Shown: positions 20,697 through 32,116, numbered from the stretch's first letter. The stretch: DNA of 64,000 bases from Lucinisca nassula (GCA_963580285.1 OY757011.1:114920766-114984765), one strand, 5' to 3'. Program-made: numbers and translations. Notes: generated by a model from the letters alone, not told the origin.

Positions 20697-20960
20697 TGAA
20701 AATCATGTGACTCGATGCGTTCACGAAAGTATGAACTACACTGTTTTCTACGTGTTTACATTATATTTTTTTAATTATGAGCCGGATAAATATCATGCAC
20801 TATCAGTTGAGCATGAAAAAAAAAAGTTTTATAATCCTTGGGCCAGGTTGGTCCAGTTTAGGTCTGTACACTGTTCTTTTTACCTCTGGAATGGACAGTA
20901 CACAACATTTCCATACCCCTCTACTTAATCTTAAGACCTCTACAAATTTCTTACAAATAT

Positions 20961-20962
<2 letters not shown>

Positions 20963-20992
<30 letters not shown>
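20963..20992. repeat. (GA)n microsatellite
   Basis: About 15 uninterrupted GA units. Confidence 0.95.
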
Positions 20993-20994
<2 letters not shown>

Positions 20995-22576
20995 AGCAAA
21001 CATTAGACAAAATACATATTGAAACGCATTTTCCTTGGTTTCAACTTATCACAAAGAAAAGAAAAGAAGGAAAAGTCCTACAGGCCTATTGGCACCAAAA
21101 CAGCCATTGCTATTTAGGTAACACTATTAGAACACACGCTTAAAGTCGTCAGTCATTCCGACCACTATGAATCCAACTTTGTAAAATAATTTCAAGTTAT
21201 TTCTAGGCGTATCTCTTTTAACTTATATTCTGAACCGTTTGGCTTAACACTGCTGCATTTTTTTTTTTTTTTTTTTGCATAGCTAACCGTCGCCGCGTAC
21301 CGGGAACGAGCGTTTAAACACAAGGTGACGACGTCATGTACACACGTTCTTTAGGACTCTGCCAAAAACACATAGATTTTATACGATACCCGTTGTGCAA
21401 GAAACTGACAAACAATTCCCTTCAATACGGAATATTCTAGCAATCTCCTCGATAACGTGGGTTATTCCCGTCCCAGCCTGGATATAAACAAGGCAGTTGT
21501 GTCTTGTTTTTTTTTTATCAGATCTAAGGCCGTCTTCTGCTTTTCAGTAAACAGTTTATGTCCTTTTCTGCACATGTGTCAAAAAGTTACAGCGGCTAAT
21601 TGGAAGTTGACCGCAAAGCGATACAATACAAAATTACCAGAGCACAGCCCATTATACGTAGAAACACCATCCAGTTATCTTATCTGCGTAATACGTGTAT
21701 ACGTAGTCCTAGCAGAATATGTTACATTGAAAAAATAAATCAAAGGCGAAATCAAGGCTATTACACACATTTTAACAGTAACAACAGCTACTCCACTGCC
21801 GGACGTAGTTTCCAAAGTTCCGGATTATATCTGTCCTGCACGTCCTGTTTTTTAAACACGACGATTATGGCAAGCGCCCGGGTTTCTATACCGATCATTG
21901 ACAGAACACTGCGGAATTCGAAGAAAAAGAAGCAAAATCACAATTTAGAGCTGCGAGTACATCTTTTTGGATTCCAATTGGCAAAGAGAGCTAAAGTTAA
22001 ATGAAAGACAACGGGTGAAAGCGAAAAAAGTTCCCCCCGTATCACAAGTTCGGTTATGATTGATGAAAACCTGAAAATTTTTGTCACACGTTTATGCCGA
22101 ATTTTGCTTTACTGAGTTAATCCATGCGAGAAAAACATGTTTCCTGCAAGTGGCAGACAGAGGCGGATTATTTTTGCAAAGTGGACATATTTAACTTGTA
22201 TAATTTATAATAAGCAGGTAAAAAACTACATTTGCGAAAAAGATACACTGGGTAAAATGAGGTAACCCCCCAAAAAATGGAGCCGAAGTTTCCCCCCTTG
22301 TCTCTATTATAGTACAAAAAAAAATTTTTTTTTTTTTTTTTCAATTTTTTCATGATTATCAATTTTTTCATGATTCAAGCCCCTATGGACTGACAGACTT
22401 AAGCAAACAGTGCAGACCCAGTGTGAAGGAGCTGTCTGATCAGGGTCTACACTATTTGCCATTCTGTTGGCACTTTTTCAACTACTTGCTAGATTGAAAG
22501 AAATTTGTTAAAATTTTAGGAGAATTACAGCAAGTCCTCGAGGTGTCCAAATTTTCAGGATTTTTACAGTATTGGC

Positions 22577-22609
22577 TGGGCAAGTGATTTTTTATGTCAC
22601 TTGCCCAGA
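22577..22609. repeat. Short perfect hairpin
   Basis: CTGGGCAAGTGA and TCACTTGCCCAG pair perfectly around a T-rich loop, immediately right of family-D copy D7. The GGGCAAGT word recurs in the hAT-like fragments near 53730 and 59400-59460. Confidence 0.5.
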
Positions 22610-22623
22610 AAGAATGTATACAA

Positions 22624-24919
22624 TACCGTATTCGACATATTTACCGCACATGCTCCTATAAGCGCACACCCAAGCTTTTTCTGGAAAAAATACACAAGCG
22701 CACACTTAACAGTAACCTCCCAACAAAGTCATATTGAGTGTTGCTGCATCTTTGACCCGGACAATCATATGTTTATGTGGTGAACCCCTATGCTGAAATT
22801 CTACTCTATAAAATAATCATATCGGAAGTTTTTTTTTCGTATTTTTTTTCGTATTGAGTGTGCGCTTATTAGGTAGATATTTCACCACAATATTTCCATA
22901 CAATTTTGAAACAAGAGGGCCCAGAGGGCCCTGGTTCGCTCACCTGATCCAATGTATAACAAGTGGGCCCCGGGCAGGGTCAATTTTTGCCCCAGGGCTA
23001 TAATTTGAACAATCTTGGTAGAGGTCCACAAGATGAAGCTTCATATCAATTATGAAAGACCTGGGCTTTCTGGTTTCAGAGAAGAAGATTTTAAAGGTTT
23101 ACCCTGCATATAGAAGTCTATGTACAATAAGATTTTCCCTATATAAGTCTATGTTAAACCAAAGGGCCCCGGAGCGGGGGCATTTTTGGCCCCAGGGCTA
23201 TAATTTGAACAATCTTGGTAGAGGTCCACTAGCTGAAGCTTCATAACAAATATCAAAGACCTAAGCCTTGTGTTTCAGAGAAGATGATTTTTAAAGATTT
23301 TCCCTATAGAAGTCTATGTAAAACCAAAGGGCCACATGGCGGGGGCATTTTTGGTCTCAGGGCTATAATTTGAACAATCTTTATTGAGGTGCACTAGCTG
23401 AAGCTTCATAACAAATAGCGAATACCTAAGCCTTGTGGTTTCAGAGAAGAAGATTTTTCAAGATTTTCCTTATATAAGCCTATGTAAAACCAAAGGGCCC
23501 GGAGCAGGGGCATTTTTGGCCCAAGGGCTATAATTTGAACAATCTTGGTAGAGGTCCACAAGATGCAGCATCATACCAAATATCAAAGACCTGGGCCTTG
23601 CAGTTTCAGAAGAAGCATTTTCAAGATTTTCCCTATATAAGCCTATGTAAAACAAAAGGGACCTGGTGAGGGGGCATTTTTGGCCCCAGCACTATAATTT
23701 GAACAATCTTGGTAGGGGTCCACTAGATGAAGCTTCATACCAAATATCAAAGACCTGGGCCTTGCGGTTTCAGAGAAGAAGATTTTTCAAGATTTTCCCT
23801 ATATAAGCCCATGTAAAACCAAAGGGCCCCCATGCGGGGGGCATTTTTAGCTCCAGCACTATAATTTGAACAATCTTGGTAGGGGTCCACTAGATGAAGC
23901 TTCATACCAAATATCAAAGACCTGGGCCTTGCGGTTTCAGAGAAGAAGATATTTAAAGATTTCCTACATAAGCCTATGTAAAACAAAAGGGCCCTGGCGC
24001 GGGGGCATTTTTGGCCCCAGCACTATAATTTGAACAATCTTTGTAGGGGTCCACTAGATGAAGCTTCATACCAAATATCAAAGACCTGGGCCTTGCGGTT
24101 TCAGAGAAGAAGATATTTAAAGATTTCCTACATAAGCCTATGTAAAACAAAAGGGCCCTGGCGCGGGGGCATTTTTGGCCCCAGCACTATAATTTGAACA
24201 ATCTTTGTAGGGGTCCACTAGATGAAGCTTCATAACAAATATCAAAGACCTGGGCCTTGCGGTTTCAGAGAAGAAGATTTTTCAAGATTTCCCTATATAA
24301 GCCCATGTAAAACCAAAGGGCCCCCGTGTGGGGGCATTTTTAGCTCCAGCACTATAATTTGAACAATCTTGGTAGGGGTCCACTAGATGAAGCTTCATAC
24401 CAAATATCAAAGACCTTGGCCTTGTGGTTTCAGAGAAGAAGATTTTTAAAGATTTTCCCTATATAAGCCCATGTAAAACCAAAGGGCCCCCGTGCGGGGG
24501 CATTTTTGGCACTAGCACTATTATTTGAACAATCTTGGTAGGGGTCCACTAGATGAAGCTTCATACCAAATATCAAAGACCTGGGCCTTGCGGTTTCAGA
24601 GAAGAAGATTTTTTAAGTTTTCGGTGAAAAAAATCTATTTTTGGCTACTGTGACCTATATGTGCAACGGACCAGAACCATTTGAACAACTTTGAAAGGGG
24701 ACCACCTAAGGATCATTCCTGTGAAGTTTGGTCAAAATCCGATCAGTGGTTTAGGAGGAGATGTTGTTTGAAGAAAAGTTTACGGACGCACTCACGCACG
24801 CACGCACGGACGCACGACGGACGACGGACAAAAAGTGATCCCAAAAGCTCACCTTGTCACTACGTGACAGGTGAGCTAAAAACTAAGCACACGGTGCGGT
24901 AAATAGGTCCAATACGGTA
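22624..24919. mobile_element. TA-bounded TIR element (family Z) split by a pearl-like element
   Basis: TACCGTATTCGACATATTTA..CCGCAC on the left and GTGCGGTAAATAGGTCC..AATACGGTA on the right are inverted ends of about 26 bp with TA at both. Removing the pearl-like element leaves about 325 bp. A partial second copy at 52945-53107 supplies the empty site. Confidence 0.75.
22911..24881. mobile_element. Pearl/Helitron-like element with ten 165-bp cores
   Basis: It starts ACAAGAGGGCCCAGAGGGCC, GGTTCGCTCACCTG. It carries CTATAATTTGAACAATCTT at 22998, 23198, 23363, 23528, 23692, 23859, 24023, 24187, 24352 and 24518 (spacing mostly 164-167), then a GCAC/GGAC microsatellite. It ends with hairpin GCTCACCTTGTCACTA/GTGACAGGTGAGC and CTAA. 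A sub-terminal 3' hairpin and a CTRR-like end are Helitron features; the tandem core is the pearl layout. No ORF for Rep/helicase. Confidence 0.8.
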
Positions 24920-25570
24920 TATACAGGGAATATTGTAATTCTGAGCTATTTTGAAAATGCTGTGGACTGCCCGGCAAGCTGATAAAACTTGGGATTTGTC
25001 AGTTTATAAAGAACAAGTCTACGCTGTTTGCAACTCATCCTGCTATTTTTGGTTTGGTCGCCATGAGGCGGGCAAACCGGGTATAATGACCAGATTGTAA
25101 CTGTTCCATGGAGGGGCACGTGACGCGATCAGCCAATCAGCTTTAACGATGATGCAATACTATACTGCAATTACAGGAAACAGCCTGTCTGAATAGCGAA
25201 ACAGACCGAAAAGCAAGCGTTTTAACTCCAACAATAAATATCTTAAGGGAAATGGATACACCTGGCAGGTGTGGCAGTTAGTCTACCATTTTTGGCTTCC
25301 GATTTCGATTGGAAGCCCTTTAGTATGGATTGGTGATACCCCATTTTATTTCTAACCGTCTTATGGCGTAACTAGGAAAGCCCTACAGATATTTACGCAG
25401 TGAAAATGGGTTCAGAATAAACAGGAATGCAGCGCCCGTCGATGTCTATTTATAAAGCGTTTCCAGATATCTATTTATAAAGCGTTTCCAAGAAGTCAAA
25501 CCAAAGAAAAAAAAGTTACAGTAGAAACAGGTCCTACTTTCAGTTTCGTCCTTTTGATGTAACCTCATAA
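24920..25570. other. Unassigned; E-box and CCAAT near 25117-25141
   Basis: GGCACGTGACGCGATCAGCC followed by AATCAG places a CACGTG E-box and a CCAAT box 10 bp apart, as in some promoters. No ORF follows on either strand. Confidence 0.3.
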
Positions 25571-25778
25571 TTAACCCATAGGTGTCAAAAATATTCCACT
25601 TTTATGAGCCTGGAGTGGTCATTTTCTAAGCATAGGGATGCCATTTTTTTAGGTAAGTTTTACAAAAAATGCATGTACGTTGAGCAAACAGTTTAGATCT
25701 TGATCAGATGCGGCGTCTGATCTGGGTCTACACTGTTTTCCAATGTCTGAAAAAGGGTCGGTAGGCATATATGGGTTA
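25571..25778. mobile_element. TTAA family E miniature element
   Basis: TTAACCCATAGGTGTC and GGCATATATGGGTTAA are inverted ends unlike families A-C inside the first 10 bases. The core hairpin at 25683-25741 is compact (GATCAGATGCGGCGTCTGAT) with almost no loop. Confidence 0.65.
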
Positions 25779-25962
25779 ATTCGTCAATGTGCTTAATTCC
25801 AGTTGGCCTACCCCGTGCAAGATGAAATTATCTTAACTGCCGTATTCGACTGTTGTGACTCGAAACTAACCCTATGGTCTGTATAACCCGTCTTCTGCAT
25901 TGGGATCATTATAAAACATCAACATGTATGTGCTAAAATCTCATGAACTAGCATTTTCAGTT

Positions 25963-26162
25963 CATTACGAAAACACGCCTATTCAAATATATACAGAATT
26001 TTGCCACCCAAATGAAAATTGCCCGATAAAAAAATTCAGATTTGTTCATATTTCTGCTCTAAATATAGATTGTGGGTACTGCTTAGAACCGCCTCGATGA
26101 CGAGGTTCTAACGACTACCCATTGTCTAGGGGTCAAGATTAGGTAGGCGTGTTTTCGTGATG
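25963..26162. mobile_element. Fold-back family F with CATTACGAAAACACGCC ends
   Basis: CATTACGAAAACACGCCTAT at the left and TAGGCGTGTTTTCGTGATG at the right are inverted. The interior has the GTGGGTACTGCTTAGAACCG palindrome with the typical CCTCGATGAGG-like centre. Confidence 0.65.
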
Positions 26163-26185
26163 TGAGAAAATATTCTCTTTTTTTT

Positions 26186-26310
26186 TCTAGTCCAAATATA
26201 GATTGTCGGTGCACGGTGTTCTGAACCACCTATAAAGGAAAATAATGTACCCCTGTACACTCAACTTTCTCTATATAAAGTTGGGTTTATAGGGTTGTTC
26301 AGTACTTATG
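26186..26310. repeat. Family F half element
   Basis: CCAAATATAGATTGTCGGTG, then AATAATGTACCCCTGTACAC and TCTATATAAAGTTGGGTTTA: one palindrome arm and the AAACCCCAGTTT/AAACTGGGGTTT-like stem. Confidence 0.5.
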
Positions 26311-26960
26311 CGGTAGCCTCAAAGTGCTTCTAGTGCCTGGTTACCTTCGTTGTTCAGTGCACGGACTTGTTGATGTAATGCTTTTCTTTTCTTAAGGATT
26401 TGTAAAAGAACAAAAAAAAAAAAAAAAAAACGCCTACATATTACAAAAGTTAATTCTGTCACTCGAGTCACACTTCTCTCGGAGTCTCAAACTTTTCATG
26501 GTCACTCATGGCCAACTATATCTGACATTAGCCCGATGACTTTCAACCGTGACAGTTGCACAGAAAGTCAATATTGGGTTGTCTCCCTTTGACTGAGGCC
26601 TACGATAGATACCGATCGTGTACCTATCGTGTAATCAATATTGTGTTTTAATCCGGCTGTGTGTGAAAATGACACCGGGGATATTGAACGATAGATACGT
26701 CTAGTTAATTTAGAACAACGAGTTTTGGTACTTTAAGAGAGAAAAATTCTCTTTTTGTCGAACGGTTAAAATTGAGCCTTTTTGTACTTAAAATATTATC
26801 GGTTCTCATAAATCCATTTTTTTTTTCTGGAATGTGATATTCCACATTGTTTTTTTGAAAAAAAAACACACAAAAAAAACATTTATAGTTAATGGATGTC
26901 AGATTGCATTATTTAAAATTGCATTGTTTAGAAAAGCAACATGTTCATAAGTTCATGTAA
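26311..26960. other. Unassigned sequence with A/T homopolymers
   Basis: Poly-A near 26412-26430 and mixed T/A runs near 26817-26880. No gene supported. Confidence 0.4.
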
Positions 26961-27164
26961 TAAAAAACCCTGTAAACCCCACTTTACATTATATACAGAA
27001 AAGAGAGGTTTAGAGGGGTTACAATGTGTGTGTTATCCGCACCAAGACATTGTATTGTTCATCATAAAAATAATGTGCTTTTTTTTAGATATAAATTAAC
27101 ATTTCGAAGATAAGAAAGAAAACATTGTCACAAGGATATGTTTTCTTAATGGGTTGACAGTTTT

Positions 27165-27440
27165 GTTTGATTGGGGGCTTAACGTCCCCGTCAACACTGT
27201 ATAGGTCATTTTGCGGATGTTGCTTCCAATTTTGAGGGACTTTTACCCGACACTGAGATGACATCTCAAGCCCTGCCACCCAATGAAACCAGTAGGGTTT
27301 ATCTGCATGGACGGTTCAACTCGCACCACTTTTCATGGGCAGCCTTAGAGCCCCCTGGCAGTTTACTAGTACTCATGCGCTGTGCAGTCAGTTTCAGCTC
27401 TGCGTGGAAGCATCATGCAGCCCAATATTTTTCTTCACAT
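27165..27440 (-). mobile_element. SINE family A, 5' end lost into family F
   Basis: The tail faces left (TTTTGTTTGATTGGG). The head ends at TGCAGCCCAATATTTTTCTT and is followed directly by CACATCACGATAACACACCC of a family-F element, so the last 20 bases of the head are missing. Confidence 0.75.
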
Positions 27441-27444
27441 CACG

Positions 27445-28230
27445 ATAACACACCCGTGTGATATAGTGCATACCTCAAAACGGTCATCTTTCTGATGAAA
27501 ATTTGTGATATTTTTCTTATTTATACTCAAAACATAGGTCGTGGGTGCTAGTTAGAACCTCCGCAATGATGCGGTTCTAACGAGTGCCCACAACTTATGT
27601 CTAGGAGCAGAAATAAGAGACATAGTGTATACCCCCGTTAACCCCAGTTTTATCTATATAAATTGTACTCGTTAAAATCGAGGCGGTTCAATATGTAATC
27701 TAACGAGTAACCGCAATCTATATTTAATCAAACGAGTAGCCACAATCTATATTTAAGAGCAGAAATTAGAAAAATAGGCTTTACCCCTGTAAAACCCAGT
27801 TTTACTACATAAGATGGGGTTCAACGGGGTCGAAATTATATAGGCGTGTTTTCATGTTTGTTACAACCGCCTCATTGAGGCATTTCTTACGAGTATCATC
27901 GAAAATTTTTTTAGCAAAAATAAAGAAATCAATGATTACCAGGTTGTAAACCCACCTGTAAAGTGGGTTAAGAGGTGTGTTCATTACACGGACATGTTAT
28001 CCCGATTGGTATATTGACAAAGGCCTCAACGAGGCTCTTCTAAACGAGTACTAATATAGGATAAAAATACGACTAATGATTTATATCATAGTAAACCCCA
28101 TTTTTTATCATTAGAAAGGCCTCGATGAGATTTTTCTGATCAGTATCCACAATCTGCGAGGTAATAAAATTAACTAAGGATTATAACCATTGTAAATCCA
28201 AATTTGGGGGTTACTTACTTTTACTTTACA
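27445..28230. repeat. Cluster of degraded family F elements
   Basis: At least four palindromic centres are recognisable: 27535-27612 (GGTCGTGGGTGCTAGTTAGA and its complement), near 27720, 27864-27905 and 28110-28165. AAACCCCAGTTTTA and TATAGGCGTGTTTTCATG end motifs lie between them. Order and orientation are mixed. Confidence 0.6.
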
Positions 28231-28799
28231 TGGGTTATATTGTTTCTGTGAACGTTCTTTAACATAAAGACATAGCGTAACCCTAAGGGGTTATAGCAGT
28301 GCGTGAGGATGCCGTGTCTCACATGCCTTTATTTCAATGACGTCCAACATCAGTATCATAAAGTGAGGATTATCAGCCATAAATCAAGCGAGAAAATATA
28401 CTGATTTAAAAGATCAGAATGTTAGTACATTGGACATACGTGAAATAGCACTCGAAATAAAAAATAAATAATGTCGAATAACAATAATAACAGTAATTGT
28501 AATAAAACTAACTTTGCTATATTGTGTCTGTGAACGTTCTTAAACATAAAGACATAGCATAACCCTACTGGGTTATAGCAGTGGGTGAGCATGCCGTGTC
28601 TCGCATGCCTTTATTTCAAAGACGTCCAACATCAGTATCATAAAGTGATAATTATCAGCCATAAATCAAGCGAGACAATATACTGATTTAATAGATCAGT
28701 GAACATATTTTCAACGTTAGCACATTCGACATACGTGAAATAGCACTCGAAATAATAATAATAATAATATTACTAATAACGATAATTGTAATAAAACTT
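28228..28799. repeat. Direct tandem duplication, 282-bp units
   Basis: GTGAACGTTC at 28248 and 28530; both units share GACATAGC-TAACCCTA, CATGCCTTTATTTCAA and TCAAGCGAGA-AATATACTG. Several percent divergence and an AATAAT expansion at the end of unit two show it is not an assembly artefact. Confidence 0.85.
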
Positions 28800-28876
28800 A
28801 TTTTGTTTGAATTGAGGATTTACGTACCCGTCAACATTATTAGGGTCAATAATAATAATAATAATAATAATAATCA
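28800..28876 (-). repeat. SINE A 3'-end fragment plus (AAT)n
   Basis: TTTGTTTGAATTGAGGATTT to GTCAACATTATTAGGGTCA is the last about 50 bases of SINE A. It runs into an AAT microsatellite. Confidence 0.6.
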
Positions 28877-29002
28877 AAGCACTGACAGTAGTATACGGGT
28901 TGATGTTCAATGGGCGGTTCTAGCAATAACCCACAACCTATACATGGAAATATGAAAGACGTCAAACGAATGTATCATCGTAACTCGGACTTAGTATACA
29001 GC

Positions 29003-29292
29003 TGGCCTCGGTGGCTCAGTCGGATGCGCGTCTGACTGGTGATCAGGAGGACGCGGGTTCGATATCTGCCGGGGTCGGCAACTTTTTAGCGTGGATATTG
29101 ATCATGAAATCTTTTACGGTCAATCTCTCCCTCACGCTGATTCAAGAAGGGCAGTTGTCAGACGCGCACTGTACTAATTAGCCGCTTACGTATAAGCATG
29201 CCCTAGAAAAGTGTGGAGTAAACTGACCGACTCATAAATGACCTAAAATAGTGTTGACTGGGCCGTTTAAAACCAACACAAACAAACAAAAG
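29003..29292 (+). mobile_element. tRNA-headed SINE family B, complete
   Basis: GGCCTCGGTGGCTCAGTCGG (A box) and GCGGGTTCGATATCTGCC (B box), then CTCTCCCTCACGCTGATTCA, GTACTAATTAGCCGCTTACG and AGTGTTGACTGGGCCGTTTA with an ACAAACAAAC tail. The best-preserved head of this family here. Confidence 0.85.
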
Positions 29293-29330
29293 CCCAGTTT
29301 ACATGTAAATTCGATTCAAGATATAATAAT

Positions 29331-29633
29331 TAGCTCCCGCCCATCGGGGCTTGAAGAAATAGATGGGCTGCATGATGCTTTCACGCAGAGCTGAAACCGA
29401 CCCGCACACGAGTGCTAGTAAACCGCTGAGAGAATCTAAGCCTGCCCAGGCAATGCGGTGCGAGTCGGCCCGTCTATGCTTATAAACACTATTGGTTTCA
29501 TTGGATGGCTGGGCTTGAGATGTCATTTCATCTCAGTGTCGGGTAAAAGTCCCACAAAATTGGAAGCAACGTCTCCAAAATGACCTTTACAGTGTTGACG
29601 GGGACGTTAAACCTCAAATCAAACAAACAAACA
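29331..29633 (+). mobile_element. SINE family A, full length, 13-bp TSD
   Basis: AAGATATAATAAT at 29318-29330 and 29634-29646. The head GCTCCCGCCCATCGGGGCTT and the tail CAAATCAAACAAACAAACAA are both complete. It lies just downstream of SINE B. Confidence 0.9.
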
Positions 29634-29649
29634 AAGATATAATAATAAC

Positions 29650-29954
29650 AACAAAAACAACAACAACAACAATTGGTACTCATTATCTAAATAGCACCAA
29701 TACTTCATATGAATAAGGAATGCACAGTAGTACCCATGACACAATCTTTCCGGAAATAAGGGTATCCATTATACGTGCACGCGTGTCCATTAATCTTCGG
29801 GCTTCATGACGGTCGGTAGCCGGAACGCAATACACAATCCACGTGTCATAAAAGCGATAATTGTCTTCTGCTTAAATACCCGTGATATTTTCCCCTGAGT
29901 GTAATAAAACGTTGATTATTGAAATCTTTCTACCTATGTTTTTGTGTTTATTAA
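29650..29954. other. Unassigned sequence, CAA repeats at start
   Basis: AACAACAACAACAAC near 29653-29670; no further feature. Confidence 0.4.
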
Positions 29955-30905
29955 GTCAAAATCATGCTCAAAACATAGGTTGTGTGTGTCGTAACGAGTA
30001 CCCACAACCTATGTCTTGGAGCAGAAATAAGAAAAATAATGTGTGTGTGTGTGTGTGTGTGTGAATTCGGGTTTAACGTCGCTTTCAACAATTTTTCAGT
30101 CATATCACGACGGTGTCTGGTTGCGACAGGGAGCTCAATGCTCACTTTTATAGTGCTGCCTCACTGAAGTATCATGTCCCAGACACATCACATGATACCA
30201 CGCCCAGTCACATTATCCTGACACTGAGTCGACCAGTCCTAGCTCTACCCCGTAAATCTGAGTGCCTAGCGAGGAGCAGCTAGTACCATTTTTAACAACT
30301 TTGGTATGTCGCGGCCCGGGATCGAACCCGTGACCTCCCGTTCCCCGGAGCGGACACTCTACCAACTGAGCTATCGGGGCCGGTAGAAAAATAATGAATA
30401 CCCCAGTAAATCCCTTTTTTCTCTATATAAACTGGGGCTTAAGTGGTCTTCATTTCACGGACATGTTCACGTGATGCATAAATAAATTAAAAAAAAAATC
30501 GGAATAAGCTGGTTCTAAATAGTACCATCAATCAACGTATTGAGCAATAAATAAATTTCAAATAAATAAATCGTTAATAAATAAATTACGATAACACATC
30601 CGTGCAAGTCAAAATCATGCTCAAAACATTGGTTGTGTGTGTCGTAACGAGTACCCACAACCTATGTCTTGGAGCAGAAATAAGAAAAATAATGAATACC
30701 CCCGTAAATCCCTTTTTTCTCTATATAAACTGGGGCTTAAGGGGTCTTCATTCACAGACATGTTCACGTGATGCATAAATAAATTAAAAAAAATCAGAAT
30801 GAGCTGGTTCTAAATAGTACCATCAGTTAACGTATTGAGCAATAAATAAATTTTAATAAATAAATCGTTAATAAATAAATTACGATAACACATCCGTGCG
30901 GCATA
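29955..30905. repeat. Tandemly duplicated family F block, one unit holding a SINE
   Basis: Unit 1 (29955-30607) and unit 2 (30608-30905) both run CAAAATCATGCTCAAAACAT, the F palindrome (GGTTGTGTGTGTCGTAACGA..CCCACAACCTATG), CTATATAAACTGGGGCTTAA, ATGTTCACGTGATGCATAAA and CGTTAATAAATAAATTACGA. Unit 1 is longer by exactly the SINE at 30042-30384 plus its TSD. Confidence 0.85.
30042..30384 (-). mobile_element. tRNA-headed SINE family V with GT-rich tail
   Basis: The minus strand starts CCGGCCCCGATAGCTCAGTT (A box), then ACGGGTTCGATCCCGGGCC (B box), a body with AAAAATGGTACTAG, and ends GCGACGTTAAACCCGAATTC plus (CA)n. TSD AGAAAAATAATG at 30030-30041 and 30385-30396. Confidence 0.9.
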
Positions 30906-31690
30906 GTAGGGTATTCTTGATATCTCAAAAAAAGTGAATTTGTTAATGAAAACTTATCAATACTCAAAACCGGTTTTGTATTCTCGTTAGAACCGCCTCA
31001 TTGAGGTGGCTCTAACGAGTACCCATAACCTATGTCTTGGAGAAGAAATAAAAAATGAATACCACAGTAAACCCCAGTGTTCTCTATATAAAGCATGGTT
31101 TAAGGGGTGTTCATTACACGGCTTCTTGTCGTGATGAAAAAACAACAGTGACTAAAATAATATAGAAGAATAAGAAGTAAGTACTTTCGAACTATGTTTT
31201 TGTGTTATGTTAAAATCATGCTGATCCCTGATTATCCGACTGTTCAATATATAATGTTGGGTTTACATGCAAATTCTTTTCCCAGGTATGATGGAAGGAA
31301 CACCAGAAAAGGTGTACACCCTGGTCTTAATAAATCATTTAACAGTTGAAATAAATACATAAATATAAAAAATAAATAAATCGGAATGAGCTGGTTCTAA
31401 ATATAACCATTGAGCAAAAATATAAACAAATAAATAAATAAATTACGATAACACATCCGTGCGGCTCGGTCAATTCTTGATAATTTGTTAATCATCACGT
31501 GAACAAATCCGTGAAATGAAGACCCCTATACCCCACCTCATATAGAGACAACTGGGGTTTACGGGGGTATACATTATTTTTCTTATTTTTGTTCCAAAAC
31601 ATAGGTTGTGGGTACTCGTTAAAACCGCCTCGATGAGGCGGTTCTAACGATTGAGGCGGTTCTAACGATCACCCACAACCCATGTTAACA
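30906..31690. repeat. Two further family F elements and AAATA-rich spacers
   Basis: 30985-31140 carries CTCGTTAGAACCGCCTCATT with its arm and ends GTCGTGATG. 31485-31690 is reversed, starting CATCACGTGAACAAATCC and holding a doubled centre (GATGAGGCGGTTCTAACGAT then TGAGGCGGTTCTAACGATCA). AATAAATAAATAAA tracts lie between. Confidence 0.65.
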
Positions 31691-32039
31691 CTTTTACCCA
31701 ATCAAGGAAATAATAATGAATAAAAACAATTTACATGGGCATTAATGGCCTCTTTAACGGCTATTATCTGGTTTACAAGACGGAATTAATAATCAAACGT
31801 ATGTTACGAAAAGGAAAAATACAAACATCTCTTTTGTGTTCTTGTATTCAATCAAAACAATGTGCGAACAGCAAAATGTCAGAAATGCGAAAATGCGAAC
31901 AGCGAAATATCAGATTAGCCTGCACATACGGCATCTTTCTTTCTTTCTTTCTTTCTTTTTTTCTTTCAATTGTAATCTTATTACTAGCAATGTTTGTTTA
32001 AATTGCTTTGTAAGTATAAAAAATCTAATCGGGTCATGA
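31691..32039. other. Unassigned; (TTTC)n at 31927-31966
   Basis: A TTTC microsatellite; otherwise nothing supported. Confidence 0.5.
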
Positions 32040-32085
32040 AAAATAAATAAATAAATAAGACGCAGATCAGACACCGCATTTTAGA

Positions 32086-32116
<31 letters not shown>

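Larger units (their letters stand above)
19875..21879. other. Interior of the 5.3-kb element, no gene recognised
   Basis: About 2 kb holding an imperfect long hairpin (20375-20515), a pair of CRE-like sites (20679-20696), a GA repeat (20963-20992) and a poly-T run near 21259-21277. I find no transposase motif in any frame. Confidence 0.5.
17094..22386. mobile_element. 5.29-kb DNA element with about 490-bp TIRs and 8-bp TSD
   Basis: The left terminus CATAGGGACTTGAATCATGA and the right terminus (minus strand) ATAGGGGCTTGAATCATGAA are inverted. The similarity continues through a poly-A/poly-T junction, GACAAGGGGGGAAACTTCGG, GCAGGAAACATGTTTTTCTC and TGATGTCTTTCATT to about 17590 on the left and 21880 on the right. 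GGACTGAC is duplicated at 17086-17093 and 22387-22394. Long TIRs with 8-9-bp TSDs are most usual in Mutator-like elements, but no transposase is recognisable; a 134-codon frame running into the right arm has no motif. The interior carries at least four later insertions. Confidence 0.75.
17060..22571. mobile_element. Family D element (D7) split by a 5.3-kb TIR element
   Basis: CGATCCAAAGTATTGGGACT on the left and GACTGACAGACTTAAGCAAA on the right are contiguous in other family-D copies. The right side continues with the core (CAGACCCAGTGTGAAGGAGC) and ends ATTTTTACAGTA at 22571. Confidence 0.75.

Noticed and set aside
21600..22004. 134-codon open frame in the 5.3-kb element
   Set aside because: It runs into the right terminal inverted repeat, starts from a non-ATG codon and has no transposase motif.
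22911..24881. CRISPR-like array (ten regular repeats)
   Set aside because: Units of 165 bp are nearly identical throughout, with no short repeat plus unique spacer pattern, and the genome is eukaryotic.
29003..29078. Possible tRNA gene at the head of SINE B
   Set aside because: Same head in several dispersed copies, each followed by the SINE body; the acceptor stem does not close well.
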